The notes under the pieces were generated by a model, which worked only from the letters and a program-made list of their open reading frames with translations, did not search any database and was not told where the DNA came from. Shown here piece by piece: positions 45,350 through 54,430 of a stretch of 64,000 nucleotides of DNA (positions within the stretch are counted from its first letter, which is position 1; each line of letters begins with the position of its first letter). Origin of the DNA: Alkalihalobacillus sp. BA299 (GTDB taxonomy: Bacteria; Bacillota; Bacilli; Bacillales; Bacillaceae_F). The translations under genes and the position numbers were made by a program. The stretch is taken from NCBI RefSeq assembly GCF_017745675.1, contig NZ_JAFLJM010000007.1, forward strand, positions 185,092-249,091. The letters run 5' to 3'.

Positions 45350-45898
45350 ATGGATAAATTACAGAAGATTGAATCCTCGACCCGATTTTTGGATAAAGGC
45401 CTGGAAGTGACTGCAATCGTTTGTTTAATAATAAGTGTTGCTGGTGCCGTAATAAGTGTCTTTTCCCGCTATTTACTAGATATGTCGTTCCAGGTTATTG
45501 AAGAAATTTGTCGCTACGCTATCATCTATGGTGCATTTGCCTATATCGGCCCCTTGGTTAAAAGAAAAGAACACCTAAAAATGGATATACTGCAAGATCT
45601 CTTAAAAAATAAGATAAAAAAATCTAATGAATTATTAATTAGTGTTATTTTGTTTGCTTCTTTTGTTTTTCTCTTTTTGTCCAGCATTATGTGGTCAATC
45701 TCACTATTAAATATGCAAGTCATGACGGCGTCTGGAATTATGTTAATGTTTATTCCAGCCCTTGCAATACCAATTGGAATGCTATTCGGATGTATCTACT
45801 CATTCCTGCAGATCCTTCAGGATTTTTATAAGTTACGCCAACACGACAAAGAAAAAATCGAAGATGTCGGTTCATTAGAATCAAAGGTAGGCTCCTAA
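45350..45898 (+). CDS. TRAP transporter small permease (DctQ-type)
   Basis: This 183-residue protein has four hydrophobic segments (about residues 20-42, 50-75, 95-120 and 130-155) and the family's second-helix pattern SRYLLDMSFQVIEEICRYA. The ATG at 45350 is chosen; the in-frame TTG at 45338 directly abuts AAGGAG and could not serve it. It partners the large DctM subunit encoded next. Confidence 0.85.
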   Translation: MDKLQKIESSTRFLDKGLEVTAIVCLIISVAGAVISVFSRYLLDMSFQVIEEICRYAIIYGAFAYIGPLVKRKEHLKMDILQDLLKNKIKKSNELLISVILFASFVFLFLSSIMWSISLLNMQVMTASGIMLMFIPALAIPIGMLFGCIYSFLQILQDFYKLRQHDKEKIEDVGSLESKVGS

Positions 45899-45962
45899 AA
45901 GATAGCAAGGCGATTGTGATTAAATGGGTGAAAGTCATCTATAGTTGAAGGGGGAGATTAGG

Positions 45963-47231
45963 GTGTTAGTTGTAGGATTTTTTATATTTATACTTCTATT
46001 AGTTATTGGAGCTCCTATATGGTTAGCCTTAGCGATGAGTGGTGGATTTTGGGTATATGTTCAAATGGGATTACCGTTAGTAAGTATACCATCTCAATTC
46101 TTCATTGCCACTGATGCTTGGATTTTATTAGCAGTACCTTACTTCCTCCTAGCTGGAAATTTAATGACTTATATGGGGCCAGCTAATAAAATGTTTAAAT
46201 TTATAAAAAATCTTGTAGGCCATCTGCCAGGTGGGATGACTGCTGCAGTCGTAGTTACCGCAGCTATTTTTGGAGCATTGTCAGGTTCGTCAGTTGCAAC
46301 TGTTGTAGCCGTAGGATCTATGGCTATTCCACAAATGATTAAAATGGGGTATTCGAAGGAAAACAGTTATGGAGTCATCGCTGCTTCAGGAACATTAGGT
46401 CAGATGATTCCACCGAGTATTTTTATGATTTTATTTGCCGCAACTACTCAACTTGACCCTGGTCAACTGTTTTTGGCTGGGATTGCACCAGGAATATTCA
46501 TGTCAATTGTATTAATTATTGTGGCAATTGTTGTTAGCTTTCGTGATAAAACTGAACGGCCACAGAAAAGTAGTCTTAATGAAACATTTCACTCATTTTT
46601 ACATGCAATCCCATCTTTGCTAATGCCAGTTATTATTTTGGGAGGAATTTACGGAGGAATTTTTACACCTACCGAAGCAGCTGCAATTGCGGTTTGTTAT
46701 GTACTAATCATAAGCTTCCTATTTAATAGGAAAGATTGTACCATTCCAAATTTCAAGAAAAGCTTGATAAATACAATGATTACAACTGCTGTAATTTACA
46801 TTTTACTTGGCGGTGCTAAATTGTTTTCTACGGCGATGACATATTTACAAGTTCCGCAGATTTTAACTGAATTTGTAACAAATATACAGGTTGCAGATTG
46901 GATCATCATGTTATTAATCATATTACTGTTTTTGTTTTTTGGAATGTTCCTGGATGCGATCCCTATTTTATATATCACATTGCCTATTTTATATCCAGTA
47001 GTACTCTCATTAGGGTATGATCCGATTCACTTTGCAATAATTACGGTTGCTAGTTTGATGATAGGTCAGATCACTCCGCCGGTAGGTTCTAGTTTATATG
47101 CAATAAGTGGCCATTTTAAAGAAAACATGGGTGTAGTCGTCAGAGGATCTTATCCATATTTAGTCGGATTAATTGTCGCTACTCTTGTTATTTTGTATGT
47201 TCCTTGGCTTAGCATATTTTTATTTCAATAA
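45963..47231 (+). CDS. TRAP transporter large permease (DctM-type)
   Basis: This polytopic protein of about 423 residues has DctM signatures GALSGSSVATVVAVGS, ASGTLGQMIPPSI and GQITPPVGSSLYA. Sodium- or proton-coupled uptake is expected. The frame opens at TTG 45945, but the GTG at 45963 is correctly spaced from AAGGGGGA (45948-45955) and gives a normal N-terminus. Confidence 0.9.
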   Translation: MLVVGFFIFILLLVIGAPIWLALAMSGGFWVYVQMGLPLVSIPSQFFIATDAWILLAVPYFLLAGNLMTYMGPANKMFKFIKNLVGHLPGGMTAAVVVTAAIFGALSGSSVATVVAVGSMAIPQMIKMGYSKENSYGVIAASGTLGQMIPPSIFMILFAATTQLDPGQLFLAGIAPGIFMSIVLIIVAIVVSFRDKTERPQKSSLNETFHSFLHAIPSLLMPVIILGGIYGGIFTPTEAAAIAVCYVLIISFLFNRKDCTIPNFKKSLINTMITTAVIYILLGGAKLFSTAMTYLQVPQILTEFVTNIQVADWIIMLLIILLFLFFGMFLDAIPILYITLPILYPVVLSLGYDPIHFAIITVASLMIGQITPPVGSSLYAISGHFKENMGVVVRGSYPYLVGLIVATLVILYVPWLSIFLFQ

Positions 47232-47249
47232 ATCCTAGGGGGAATTTTT

Positions 47250-48350
47250 TTGAAAAAAAGTTGGTTATTATTATGTCTTTTGTTCGTAATGTTTTTGGTT
47301 GCATGTGGTAATTCTAGCAATACTACTAACTCTTCAAGTTCTAGTCAAAAAGCACCGGAAAGCAATAATGAAACGGATTCCCCTGCTTCTTCTGAGGAAG
47401 AAGTGTACGTGTTGAAAGTGTCCCATGGCTTTCCGACATCTTCATTTATGCACACTTATATGGAATGGTTTGACGAAGAAATACAAAAACGTAGCGAAGG
47501 ACGGCTATCATTAGAAATCTTCCCAAGTGGACAGTTAATGCCAATTGATCAAGAAATTCCTGCTGTTTTACAAGGTCAAATTGACATTGTTCATTCAACT
47601 TCTCCAATTCTTGCAGGTTTCGACCCAATATGGAATTTCTATGAATTACCTTTTATTTTTAACTATGACCCTAAAGATCCTTCAGTATTCCTCGAGAATA
47701 GAATAAAATTTAATAACAGTGAAAATGGCGGTCAAAAAATAGTAAAAATGATGGAAGAAAAGGGATTGAAAGTATTGTCACTTGATTTTATTGATATGTT
47801 TGGTTCGATATATACGAATGATGCTAACAAACCGGTAACTGGGCCAGATAGTGTTAAAGGTTTAAAACTTAGAACACCAGGTGGTTTAATTGGCCCTGAA
47901 ACAGTAAAAGCTATTAGCGCAAGCAGCATGACAATAGCAGGTACTGAAGTAATAACAGCTTTACAGCAAGGAGTGGTTGATGGTCTCTTAACTGTCCCAA
48001 TTTATGCACACGATGCGAAGTTACCGATAAAATCATTTTCAGTAGTTCCGCTTTTTAATAGTTTAACTCCGGTAATTATGTCACTCGAAAAGTTTGAGTC
48101 ATTACCAGAAGACCTTCAGGAGATTCTTGTTCAGACAGGAAAAGATTTAGAGCTATATGCAAAGGAACAGGTAGAAGAAAGGGCTATAACAGCTTATACT
48201 AACTTGGAAAATGAGGGTGTAAACATCCATTATCCTTCAGAGGAAGAGAATAGGCAGTGGGAAGAAGCAACGAAACCAGCAAGAGAAGTCTTCATAAATC
48301 AAGTTGAAGGCGGTAAAGAACTATTAGAAGAACTTTCTAATCTTAATTAA
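47250..48350 (+). CDS. TRAP transporter substrate-binding lipoprotein, copy 2 (DctP-type)
   Basis: This 366-residue lipoprotein (lipobox LVAC) is roughly 70% identical by eye to copy 1; TTG is the start behind GGGGG. Both share a C-terminal tail (NQVEGGKELLEELSNLN). Two binding proteins for one channel would widen the substrate range. Differences lie around the ligand region (LKLRTPGGLIGPETVKAISASS against LKIRTAGGIIGPETVKSFGASG, each abbreviated for comparison as RTPGG versus RTAGG and AISASS versus SFGASG). Confidence 0.9.
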   Translation: MKKSWLLLCLLFVMFLVACGNSSNTTNSSSSSQKAPESNNETDSPASSEEEVYVLKVSHGFPTSSFMHTYMEWFDEEIQKRSEGRLSLEIFPSGQLMPIDQEIPAVLQGQIDIVHSTSPILAGFDPIWNFYELPFIFNYDPKDPSVFLENRIKFNNSENGGQKIVKMMEEKGLKVLSLDFIDMFGSIYTNDANKPVTGPDSVKGLKLRTPGGLIGPETVKAISASSMTIAGTEVITALQQGVVDGLLTVPIYAHDAKLPIKSFSVVPLFNSLTPVIMSLEKFESLPEDLQEILVQTGKDLELYAKEQVEERAITAYTNLENEGVNIHYPSEEENRQWEEATKPAREVFINQVEGGKELLEELSNLN

Positions 48351-48383
48351 CTCTAAAAAAGTTTAGAATACTGATTGATGAAT

Positions 48384-48409
48384 CCCGTCACCCTAACGCT
48401 GGTGGCGGG
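48384..48409 (+). terminator. Hairpin after the TRAP operon
   Basis: CCCGTCACC (48384-48392) / GGTGGCGGG (48401-48409), an 8-nt loop, no T tract. Confidence 0.6.
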
Positions 48410-48494
48410 GGTCTAACCAAACAATTGTGAGATAAGTAATATTAATAGGAAAACTGGTTGAAAAAAACCTATTAATCTGAAAGAAGATGAAAAA

Positions 48495-49433
48495 TTGAGT
48501 ACAAAACGAATGAAATTAATACTGTTACTCGTTATTATTATGTGGGGAAGCAACTTTGTAGTATATAAAATTTTGTTAGAGAATTTCCCTTTTTGGACAC
48601 TAGTATTTTCCCGGAATTTTTTTGCTGCACTCGCATTAGTTTGGCTTGTACGAAAATTTCTCCATATCAAGCCACGTAATAAAAAATTGTGGGGCTGTGT
48701 ATTAGGTGCTACCTTATTAGGTGTTTTTATTAATAATGTCTTATTTCAATATGGTCTTCAGTATACGTTAGCTACTAACGCCTCACTCATTATGGGGTTA
48801 ACGCCTTTGACGACTGCTTTAATTTCTTATTTAGTATTTCATGTGCCATTGCATCGGAAGCAAATACTAGGTGTTTTTCTTGGTTTTTTTGGTGTTTTCC
48901 TTATTGTAATGAAAGGATCGCTACAAAATTTACTAGAGTTTTCCTTTAATATCGGTGACTTATTTATCGTCGGGACGTTATTATTTTTTAGCTTAAGTTT
49001 CATTTTTGTAAAAAAAGCTACTGATACTATGTTTCCAGCAGAAATCATCACTTTGTACGGATACACGATTACCTCGATTTGTTTGATACCCATGGTATTC
49101 TGGGAACAAACAACAATGGGTTGGGGTGAACTTCCAACTGGTGTAATATTTTGGATCATGTTGCTTTATGTTGGTATCTTTCCTACAGGGATAGGTACTT
49201 TGTTATGGAATCGCGGTATTAGCATTCTTGGACCTAGCCAAGCTGCTATTTTTATGAATGGAGTTCCCTTAGTAGCTGCGGTTGCATCCATTTGGGTATT
49301 AGGAGAACCTATTTTATGGTTTCATATTATAGGATTTCTTTTTATAGCAACAGGTGTTATTTTGGGATCTCAGAATAACGAGTCAGTAGTGGAAAAGAAA
49401 AATGAAGATAAAGCCGCTAGTGTTTCGATTTAA
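48495..49433 (+). CDS. EamA/DMT-family transporter
   Basis: This is a 312-residue membrane protein with about ten hydrophobic segments in two EamA repeats (WGSNFVVYKILLENFPFW at the start; YGLQYTLATNASLIMGLTP near the middle, broken: YGLQYTLATNAS). It starts with TTG after a weak GAAAGAAG; a shorter form from 48510 is possible. It probably exports a metabolite. It lies between the TRAP operon and the kinase gene and has no close functional link to either. Confidence 0.8.
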   Translation: MSTKRMKLILLLVIIMWGSNFVVYKILLENFPFWTLVFSRNFFAALALVWLVRKFLHIKPRNKKLWGCVLGATLLGVFINNVLFQYGLQYTLATNASLIMGLTPLTTALISYLVFHVPLHRKQILGVFLGFFGVFLIVMKGSLQNLLEFSFNIGDLFIVGTLLFFSLSFIFVKKATDTMFPAEIITLYGYTITSICLIPMVFWEQTTMGWGELPTGVIFWIMLLYVGIFPTGIGTLLWNRGISILGPSQAAIFMNGVPLVAAVASIWVLGEPILWFHIIGFLFIATGVILGSQNNESVVEKKNEDKAASVSI

Positions 49434-49635
49434 AAACATATTTCTATGGAGGAACATTAAAGAAAAATCTCATTGTAAAATTCAACTCAACTTTTTATGA
49501 TGTCTACACTTGTTTTTTATATGAAATGAGCTCTTTTAAAGCCATTGTGGCTAACGCTTTTTCTTCGCTCTTAAAAGGATTGTGCATAGAATTGTCGAAT
49601 ATAATTGACAAGTCTATGAAATCTGGAGGAATTCT

Positions 49636-50907
49636 ATGGTTGTATATCTCAAAGATTTTCTATTAAACATTTTCATTATTTTATCACCGTTAGTTTTTTA
49701 TCCTTACATTCATAAATTAAAGAACAAAACTTTTTTATATCGAACTATGCTGGGTATGCTTTTTTCAGTCATTTTGATATTAATAATGTCTCTGCCAATT
49801 AATATTAATGGTCTAATCTATGATTTTCGTTCGATTCCAGTAATCATTGGATCACTTTATGGGGGTTCAATTGTTTCTATTTTCTTGTTTATTACCCTTA
49901 TTACATATCGTTTTATTTTAGGCAATCCAAACAATTTGGTTTATGCAATTTCGTTATTACCTAGTTTATTTCTTATTCTTTTTACGCTTAGTAAATATGG
50001 TTATTTAAAAGTGTATCAAAAAGTAGCATTAGCTGTTGTGTTAAGTATTTTAATGAAAATGATAACGTTTACATTATATCTCACTTATATTCAAAACCTT
50101 GATTTACTCATTAATAATTTTACAGAATCACTACAAACCTATTTTGTACAATCTGTAGTAATAGGAGGATGTGTATACTTAATTGAACTTCTCAATAAAT
50201 ATTTTGAAATGCAAGATGAGTTATATAAAAGTGAAAGAATAAAAATGGTTAGCGAAATGGCTGCTTCTGTAGCACATGAAATTCGAAATCCACTTACTTC
50301 CGTACGAGGGTTTATTCAGTTGTTTAGTGAGCAAGATTTAGACAAAGAAAAAAAAGAGCTATACCAAAAAATATGCCTTGAGGAACTGAGCCGTGCAGAT
50401 CTAATCATTTCAGACTACCTTTCCCTTGCAAAGCCTGACATAGAAATCTTCGATAATATTGAAGTTAACGGTGAAGTGCGTTATTTATCGAATGTACTGC
50501 TGACAATTGCAAACTATAATAATATACAAATTTATACAAATTACTTTGAAGATGAAGAAATATACATTTCTGGAGACCGTCAAAAATTTAGACAGGCTTT
50601 AATAAATATTGGCAAAAATGCTATTGAGGCAATGCAAAACGGTGGTGTTTTAGAAATTAAGTTAAATAAAGAGAGTAATAATCTTGTTATTTGTATAATG
50701 GATACCGGCGTTGGAATGACTGCAGAACAAATAAAAAGAATAGGGACTCCTTATTATTCTACAAAGGAGAAAGGCACAGGACTGGGGACAATGGTTTCAT
50801 TTTCAATTATTAAAAAGATGAACGGGAAAATCAGTATTAAGAGTGAAGTTGGAAAAGGTACAAAATATTTTTTCACTTTCCCGCTGTTAACGAAAGCTTC
50901 AGATTAA
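49636..50907 (+). CDS. KinB-like sensor histidine kinase
   Basis: This 423-residue protein has five to six N-terminal membrane helices of the 5TM-LYT type (residues 1 to about 190), then HisKA with phospho-acceptor His214 in SVAHEIRNPLTSVRGF and an HATPase domain (N box GKNAIEAM, G1 DTGVGM, G2 GTGLGT). This is the layout of sporulation kinase KinB. There is no response regulator beside it, as expected for a phosphorelay kinase feeding Spo0F. Its presence inside the island suggests that nutrient uptake is coupled to the decision to sporulate. Confidence 0.85.
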   Translation: MVVYLKDFLLNIFIILSPLVFYPYIHKLKNKTFLYRTMLGMLFSVILILIMSLPININGLIYDFRSIPVIIGSLYGGSIVSIFLFITLITYRFILGNPNNLVYAISLLPSLFLILFTLSKYGYLKVYQKVALAVVLSILMKMITFTLYLTYIQNLDLLINNFTESLQTYFVQSVVIGGCVYLIELLNKYFEMQDELYKSERIKMVSEMAASVAHEIRNPLTSVRGFIQLFSEQDLDKEKKELYQKICLEELSRADLIISDYLSLAKPDIEIFDNIEVNGEVRYLSNVLLTIANYNNIQIYTNYFEDEEIYISGDRQKFRQALINIGKNAIEAMQNGGVLEIKLNKESNNLVICIMDTGVGMTAEQIKRIGTPYYSTKEKGTGLGTMVSFSIIKKMNGKISIKSEVGKGTKYFFTFPLLTKASD

Positions 50908-51067
50908 TTTATTTGCAGGAGTTTAAAAGTGTAAACACTTTTGTTCATTCTGTTGGCTTAGTAGAAAATGACAAAAAATTTCACTCAACAAGTAACAGTG
51001 ATAACGGAAGAAACAAATGGAAGCTTTCCAGCAAATCACAATAAATTTTCAAAGTATTTTAAAAATA

Positions 51068-51117
51068 TTGAATTGAATTTTTGGTGTTGTTATAATATTA
51101 TCAAACAAACGTTAGAT
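51068..51117 (+). promoter_or_regulatory. Sigma-A promoter with KstR2-like operator (module 3)
   Basis: TTGAAT (51068-51073), 17 nt, TATAAT (51091-51096), then AACAAACGTTAGAT (51104-51117), identical to the module 1 and 4 operators. It drives the thiolase-fold/DUF35 genes 125 nt downstream. Nothing else was seen in the intergenic space 50908-51241. Confidence 0.78.
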
Positions 51118-51241
51118 TTAATATTTTAGTAGAGGTTTAACTATTTTCTAACGACAAAAAAATCGAACGTCTATTATAAAAGAAATTGTTGTATGGGTTA
51201 TAAGTGCAAATTAATTAGATGAAGAAAAGAGGGAGAAGAGA

Positions 51242-52414
51242 ATGAATTCATTACGTGGTAAGGTCGCTATTGTAGGTGCGGCAGATACAGATGTGGGAGT
51301 TGTGCCTCACATGAGTGCGACTCAGCTTTGTGTAGATGCAGCACTTCGCGCCCTTAAAGATGCTGGAATTAGCAAAGACCAAGTTGACGGATTAATCACT
51401 TGTAATTCTTTTGCTGAACCGTTCATGTATCATGCTGAAGCGATTGCTGAATATTTGCAAATCTTTCCACGGTACTGCATGGGTGTTGGTACAGGAGGGG
51501 GTACAACCTTTTCTATTCTTCATCATGCAGCATCTGCAATCTTGACGGGAGTTTGCGATACGGTATTAATTACGATGGCTGATAGTTTACGTAGTGGATT
51601 ATCTAGGGATCAAGCTTTGGCCATGCAAGCAGCAACTGGACATGCACAGTTCGAAACACCATATGGGCCCACTGTTCCTGCTTATTATGCACTAATTGCA
51701 CAAGCACATATGGCAAAGTACGGCACAACACCTGAGCAATTTGCTCGAATAGCTGTTGCTGCCAGAAAACATGCGAGTTTAAATCCAAGTGCTCAGATGC
51801 GTGAATTAATTACGGTTAAGGATGTGTTAAATTCAAGGTTGATCGCTGACCCTCTTCATTTGCTAGACTGCTCACTTGTATCAGATGGTGGTTCAGCTGT
51901 TATTTTAACTTCTGCTGACCGGGCAGCTGATTTTCCGAATCATCCTGTGTACATACTCGGTGTTGGCGAGGGGCATGGACATGAGCATATAAGTCAAGCA
52001 CGTAGTCTGACAACTTCAGCAGCAGTTGAATCAGGGAAGCGTGCTTATGATATGGCAGGCTTACGCCCAGAGGATATGGATTTTGCCCAACTTTATGATT
52101 GTTTTACCCCTACGGTTTTAATTGAATTAGAGGATCTTGGTTTTTGTAAAAAAGGCGAAGCGGGCGCATTCATAGAGAGCGGAGCTATTGAGCTTGGTGG
52201 TTCGCTACCTGTCAATACACACGGAGGTCTGCTGTCTCACTGTCATCCAGGAAACCCAGGTTCGATGTTCGCGTTAACGGAGACTATTCTGCAACTTCGG
52301 CATCATCATGCTGGTGACCGTCAAGTACAAGGAGCAGAAGTGGCACTTGTTCATGGGCAAGGTGGGATCATGTCCAGTCATACAACACTAATTCTCGGTC
52401 GAGATAGAGGTTAA
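51242..52414 (+). CDS. Thiolase-fold lipid-transfer-type protein (Ltp-like)
   Basis: This 390-residue protein has the thiolase fold but not thiolase catalysis. The nucleophile position carries no cysteine (region GVGTGGGTTFSILHHAAS), and the C-terminal block reads NTHGGLLSHCHPGNPGS. FAQLYDCFTPTVLIE contains the conserved Tyr region of Ltp2-type aldolases. Ltp2 with its DUF35 partner cleaves hydroxyacyl-CoAs in a retro-aldol step during steroid side-chain degradation. The next gene is such a DUF35 protein. A retro-aldol C-C cleavage is therefore the preferred reading. Confidence 0.82.
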   Translation: MNSLRGKVAIVGAADTDVGVVPHMSATQLCVDAALRALKDAGISKDQVDGLITCNSFAEPFMYHAEAIAEYLQIFPRYCMGVGTGGGTTFSILHHAASAILTGVCDTVLITMADSLRSGLSRDQALAMQAATGHAQFETPYGPTVPAYYALIAQAHMAKYGTTPEQFARIAVAARKHASLNPSAQMRELITVKDVLNSRLIADPLHLLDCSLVSDGGSAVILTSADRAADFPNHPVYILGVGEGHGHEHISQARSLTTSAAVESGKRAYDMAGLRPEDMDFAQLYDCFTPTVLIELEDLGFCKKGEAGAFIESGAIELGGSLPVNTHGGLLSHCHPGNPGSMFALTETILQLRHHHAGDRQVQGAEVALVHGQGGIMSSHTTLILGRDRG

Positions 52415-52439
52415 ATATGAAATAGAAGAGGTGAGAAAA

Positions 52440-52862
52440 ATGGTAGATCATTCAGGAAAAAATTTTCCGCGTCCGACGATAGAAACTGAGAAATATTGGC
52501 AAGGGTGTCGCAATCATGAGTTACTGATCCAAAAATGTTCAGAGTGTAACCATTATCAATTTTACCCACGTATCATGTGTACGAGATGTTCTAGTGAACA
52601 AGTAAAATGGGAACGTACTTCAGGCCAAGGTAAAGTGATTAGCTTTACAATTATTCGCCGACCCATTTCCAAAGCTTACAAAGCTGAAACCCCGTATGTA
52701 GTTGCGCTAATCAAATTAGAAGAAGGGCCGGTGATGATGAGTAATATCATTCAATGTGACCCAGAAACAGTTAAGGTTGGCATGAAGGTAGAAGTTGAAT
52801 TTGAAGATTGGTCAGACGAGATCTCCATTCCAAAATTTCGCCCAATAAATGAAGGAGTTTGA
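52440..52862 (+). CDS. DUF35 zinc-ribbon/OB-fold partner protein
   Basis: This is about 140 residues, with start at ATG 52440 (GAGGTGAG ahead; an in-frame GTG at 52431 overlaps that site). A rubredoxin-like zinc ribbon (CSEC ... CTRC, about residues 36-52) precedes an OB domain with TSGQGKVISFTII. DUF35 proteins bind and position acyl-CoA for a thiolase-fold partner, here the gene 25 nt upstream. Confidence 0.87.
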   Translation: MVDHSGKNFPRPTIETEKYWQGCRNHELLIQKCSECNHYQFYPRIMCTRCSSEQVKWERTSGQGKVISFTIIRRPISKAYKAETPYVVALIKLEEGPVMMSNIIQCDPETVKVGMKVEVEFEDWSDEISIPKFRPINEGV

Positions 52863-52921
52863 GGTAAATCTGCTAGTCTCAATTTTTGAAAGATGTCTTT
52901 TTACATTAAAGGGGGTGATGC

Positions 52922-53479
52922 ATGTTTTGTAATGCCTATTTAAATGAGTATTTAGTAAACTATGCATATGGTACAATTGACATTTTGGCTAATGTTGCTG
53001 GGGTCGTATCAAGAGGTTCAGATAAGCTTCTTGAGCAAACCGAAGAGGAATGGGATCGAGTAATTGATATTGATCTTAAAGGAACATTTTTAGGGATGAA
53101 AAGTGTCATGCCTGAAATGGTAAAAAATAAACAAGGAAAGATTGTGAATGTCGCTTCATTAGCTGCACATATTGGGTTAACAAACTTAGTAGCGTACTCT
53201 GCGGCAAAAGGTGGAGTTGCTGCGATGACAAGGCAAGTAGCTATGGAATATGCAGCAGATAATATTCAAGTCAATGCTGTATCTCCAGGGATTATCCAAA
53301 CACCCATACTAGGTGATACAACGCCAGAAATGACAGAAATTTTCTCAGCGGCAACCCCAGCAGGACGTTTAGGAAAACCAGAAGAAATAGCCAATTTAAT
53401 TCTCTTCTTTGCCTCAATCGAAGCAGACTTTGTTACGGGACAAATTTGGAAAGTGGATGGCGGTTGGAGTTCACAATAA
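52922..53479 (+). pseudogene. SDR lacking its N-terminal cofactor-binding part
   Basis: The 185 residues match an SDR from just before the NNAG motif (here NVAG) to the end: the serine in NVASLAAH, YSAAK, and the C-terminal GQIWKVDGG. The first 70 or so residues, with the TGxxxGIG dinucleotide loop, are absent, and no such sequence exists upstream. A strong ribosome site (AAGGGGGTGATG) sits in front of ATG 52922, so a short protein may well be made. It cannot work as a normal NAD(P) enzyme. It is called a pseudogene with reservation. Confidence 0.7.
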
Positions 53480-53535
53480 CTTGATCAAGTCGTAAGAATT
53501 ATAGTTCTTAGGTAGTTATTTTAACACTTTCACCA

Positions 53536-53549
53536 AACAAATATTTGGT
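53536..53549. promoter_or_regulatory. KstR2-like operator, SnoaL gene
   Basis: AACAAATATTTGGT, one base from a perfect palindrome, 81 nt before the SnoaL-like gene. Confidence 0.68.
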
Positions 53550-53629
53550 TTAGTTCGGACGGTTACAGTAAAACGTTTTTAAGTGCAATTGGATTTATAA
53601 ATCAAAAATAATAAGAGAGGTGTATGACT

Positions 53630-54112
53630 ATGTCCAAAACTTTAGAAGAAAGAATTGCAGTGTTAGAGGCTCGTGAAGAAATTAAAGAAGTGATCGCAAA
53701 ATACAATCATGGAGTCGACAAACATGATGAAGAAATGTTTATGGATATTTGGGAAGAAAATGCTGTATGGGATATTGGCGATCCTTGGGGATATTGTGCT
53801 AATAAACAAGAAATATTAGATAAGACAAAAGCGATTTGGGAAGGTCTTCCTGAAACACATCACTATGCAATGAATGAAGTGATTGAAGTAGATATTAATA
53901 ACGGCACTGCTACTACTGTAGCTGATGTAGATGCGACAGCAACCAATGCTGTAGGTGTACCGCTCGTCATCGCAGCTACGTACTGGGATAAGTTAAGTAA
54001 TCGAACAGGTAAGTGGCGACTTACTGAAAGAAAAGTAAAAATCCATTATATGACTCCTGCTCTTGAACCTTGGTCTGACAAACCAGAGACACGTATTAAT
54101 CCTAAGTTATAG
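53630..54112 (+). CDS. SnoaL_4/NTF2-like protein
   Basis: This 160-residue paralogue of the protein at 28.2 kb is about 60% identical by eye; shared blocks are LEAREEIKEV, WEENAVWD, PETHHYAMNEVIE and KIHYMTPALEPWS. ATG 53630 is preferred to 53624 for ribosome-site spacing and alignment. It stands alone under its own operator. It is followed by a MITE-like element. A pocket enzyme role (dehydratase, isomerase or hydrolase) is possible. Confidence 0.8.
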   Translation: MSKTLEERIAVLEAREEIKEVIAKYNHGVDKHDEEMFMDIWEENAVWDIGDPWGYCANKQEILDKTKAIWEGLPETHHYAMNEVIEVDINNGTATTVADVDATATNAVGVPLVIAATYWDKLSNRTGKWRLTERKVKIHYMTPALEPWSDKPETRINPKL

Positions 54113-54178
54113 TAAACTGTTTTGAAGGCTTTATCTTAAAAAGTTTTACATCGTTGGTACTTAAATAATAAAGTATGA

Positions 54179-54293
54179 GGTTGTCTCAAAACCAATGAGT
54201 CAGGCACCTCAACCACAAAATATAGATGCTATTAACCATAATAGCATCTATATTTTATATAAAACCGAGGAGCCAGACACTTATGAGACAACC
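54179..54293. mobile_element. MITE-like inverted-repeat element, 115 bp
   Basis: Outer ends GGTTGTCTCA (54179-54188) and TGAGACAACC (54284-54293) are inverted repeats whose similarity continues inward (CAGGCACCTC against GAGGAGCCAG). Inside lies a perfect 18-bp inverted repeat (54217-54234 with 54239-54256). The ends resemble those of transposons of the IS1182 kind known from Bacillus, by memory only. No coding capacity. It fills most of the gap 54113-54430 between convergent genes and may also act as a terminator. Confidence 0.55.
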
Positions 54294-54430
54294 CCATTTT
54301 TAGATTGTCGCTTTTTGTTTTTTTCAATAATAGTAAATAAAGATAGATTAACACGAAGAGGTTGATCGAAATACCTAAGTATTATATGGATCAACCTTTT
54401 CACGTTTATTAAGTTTTATAGGTTCCTAGA

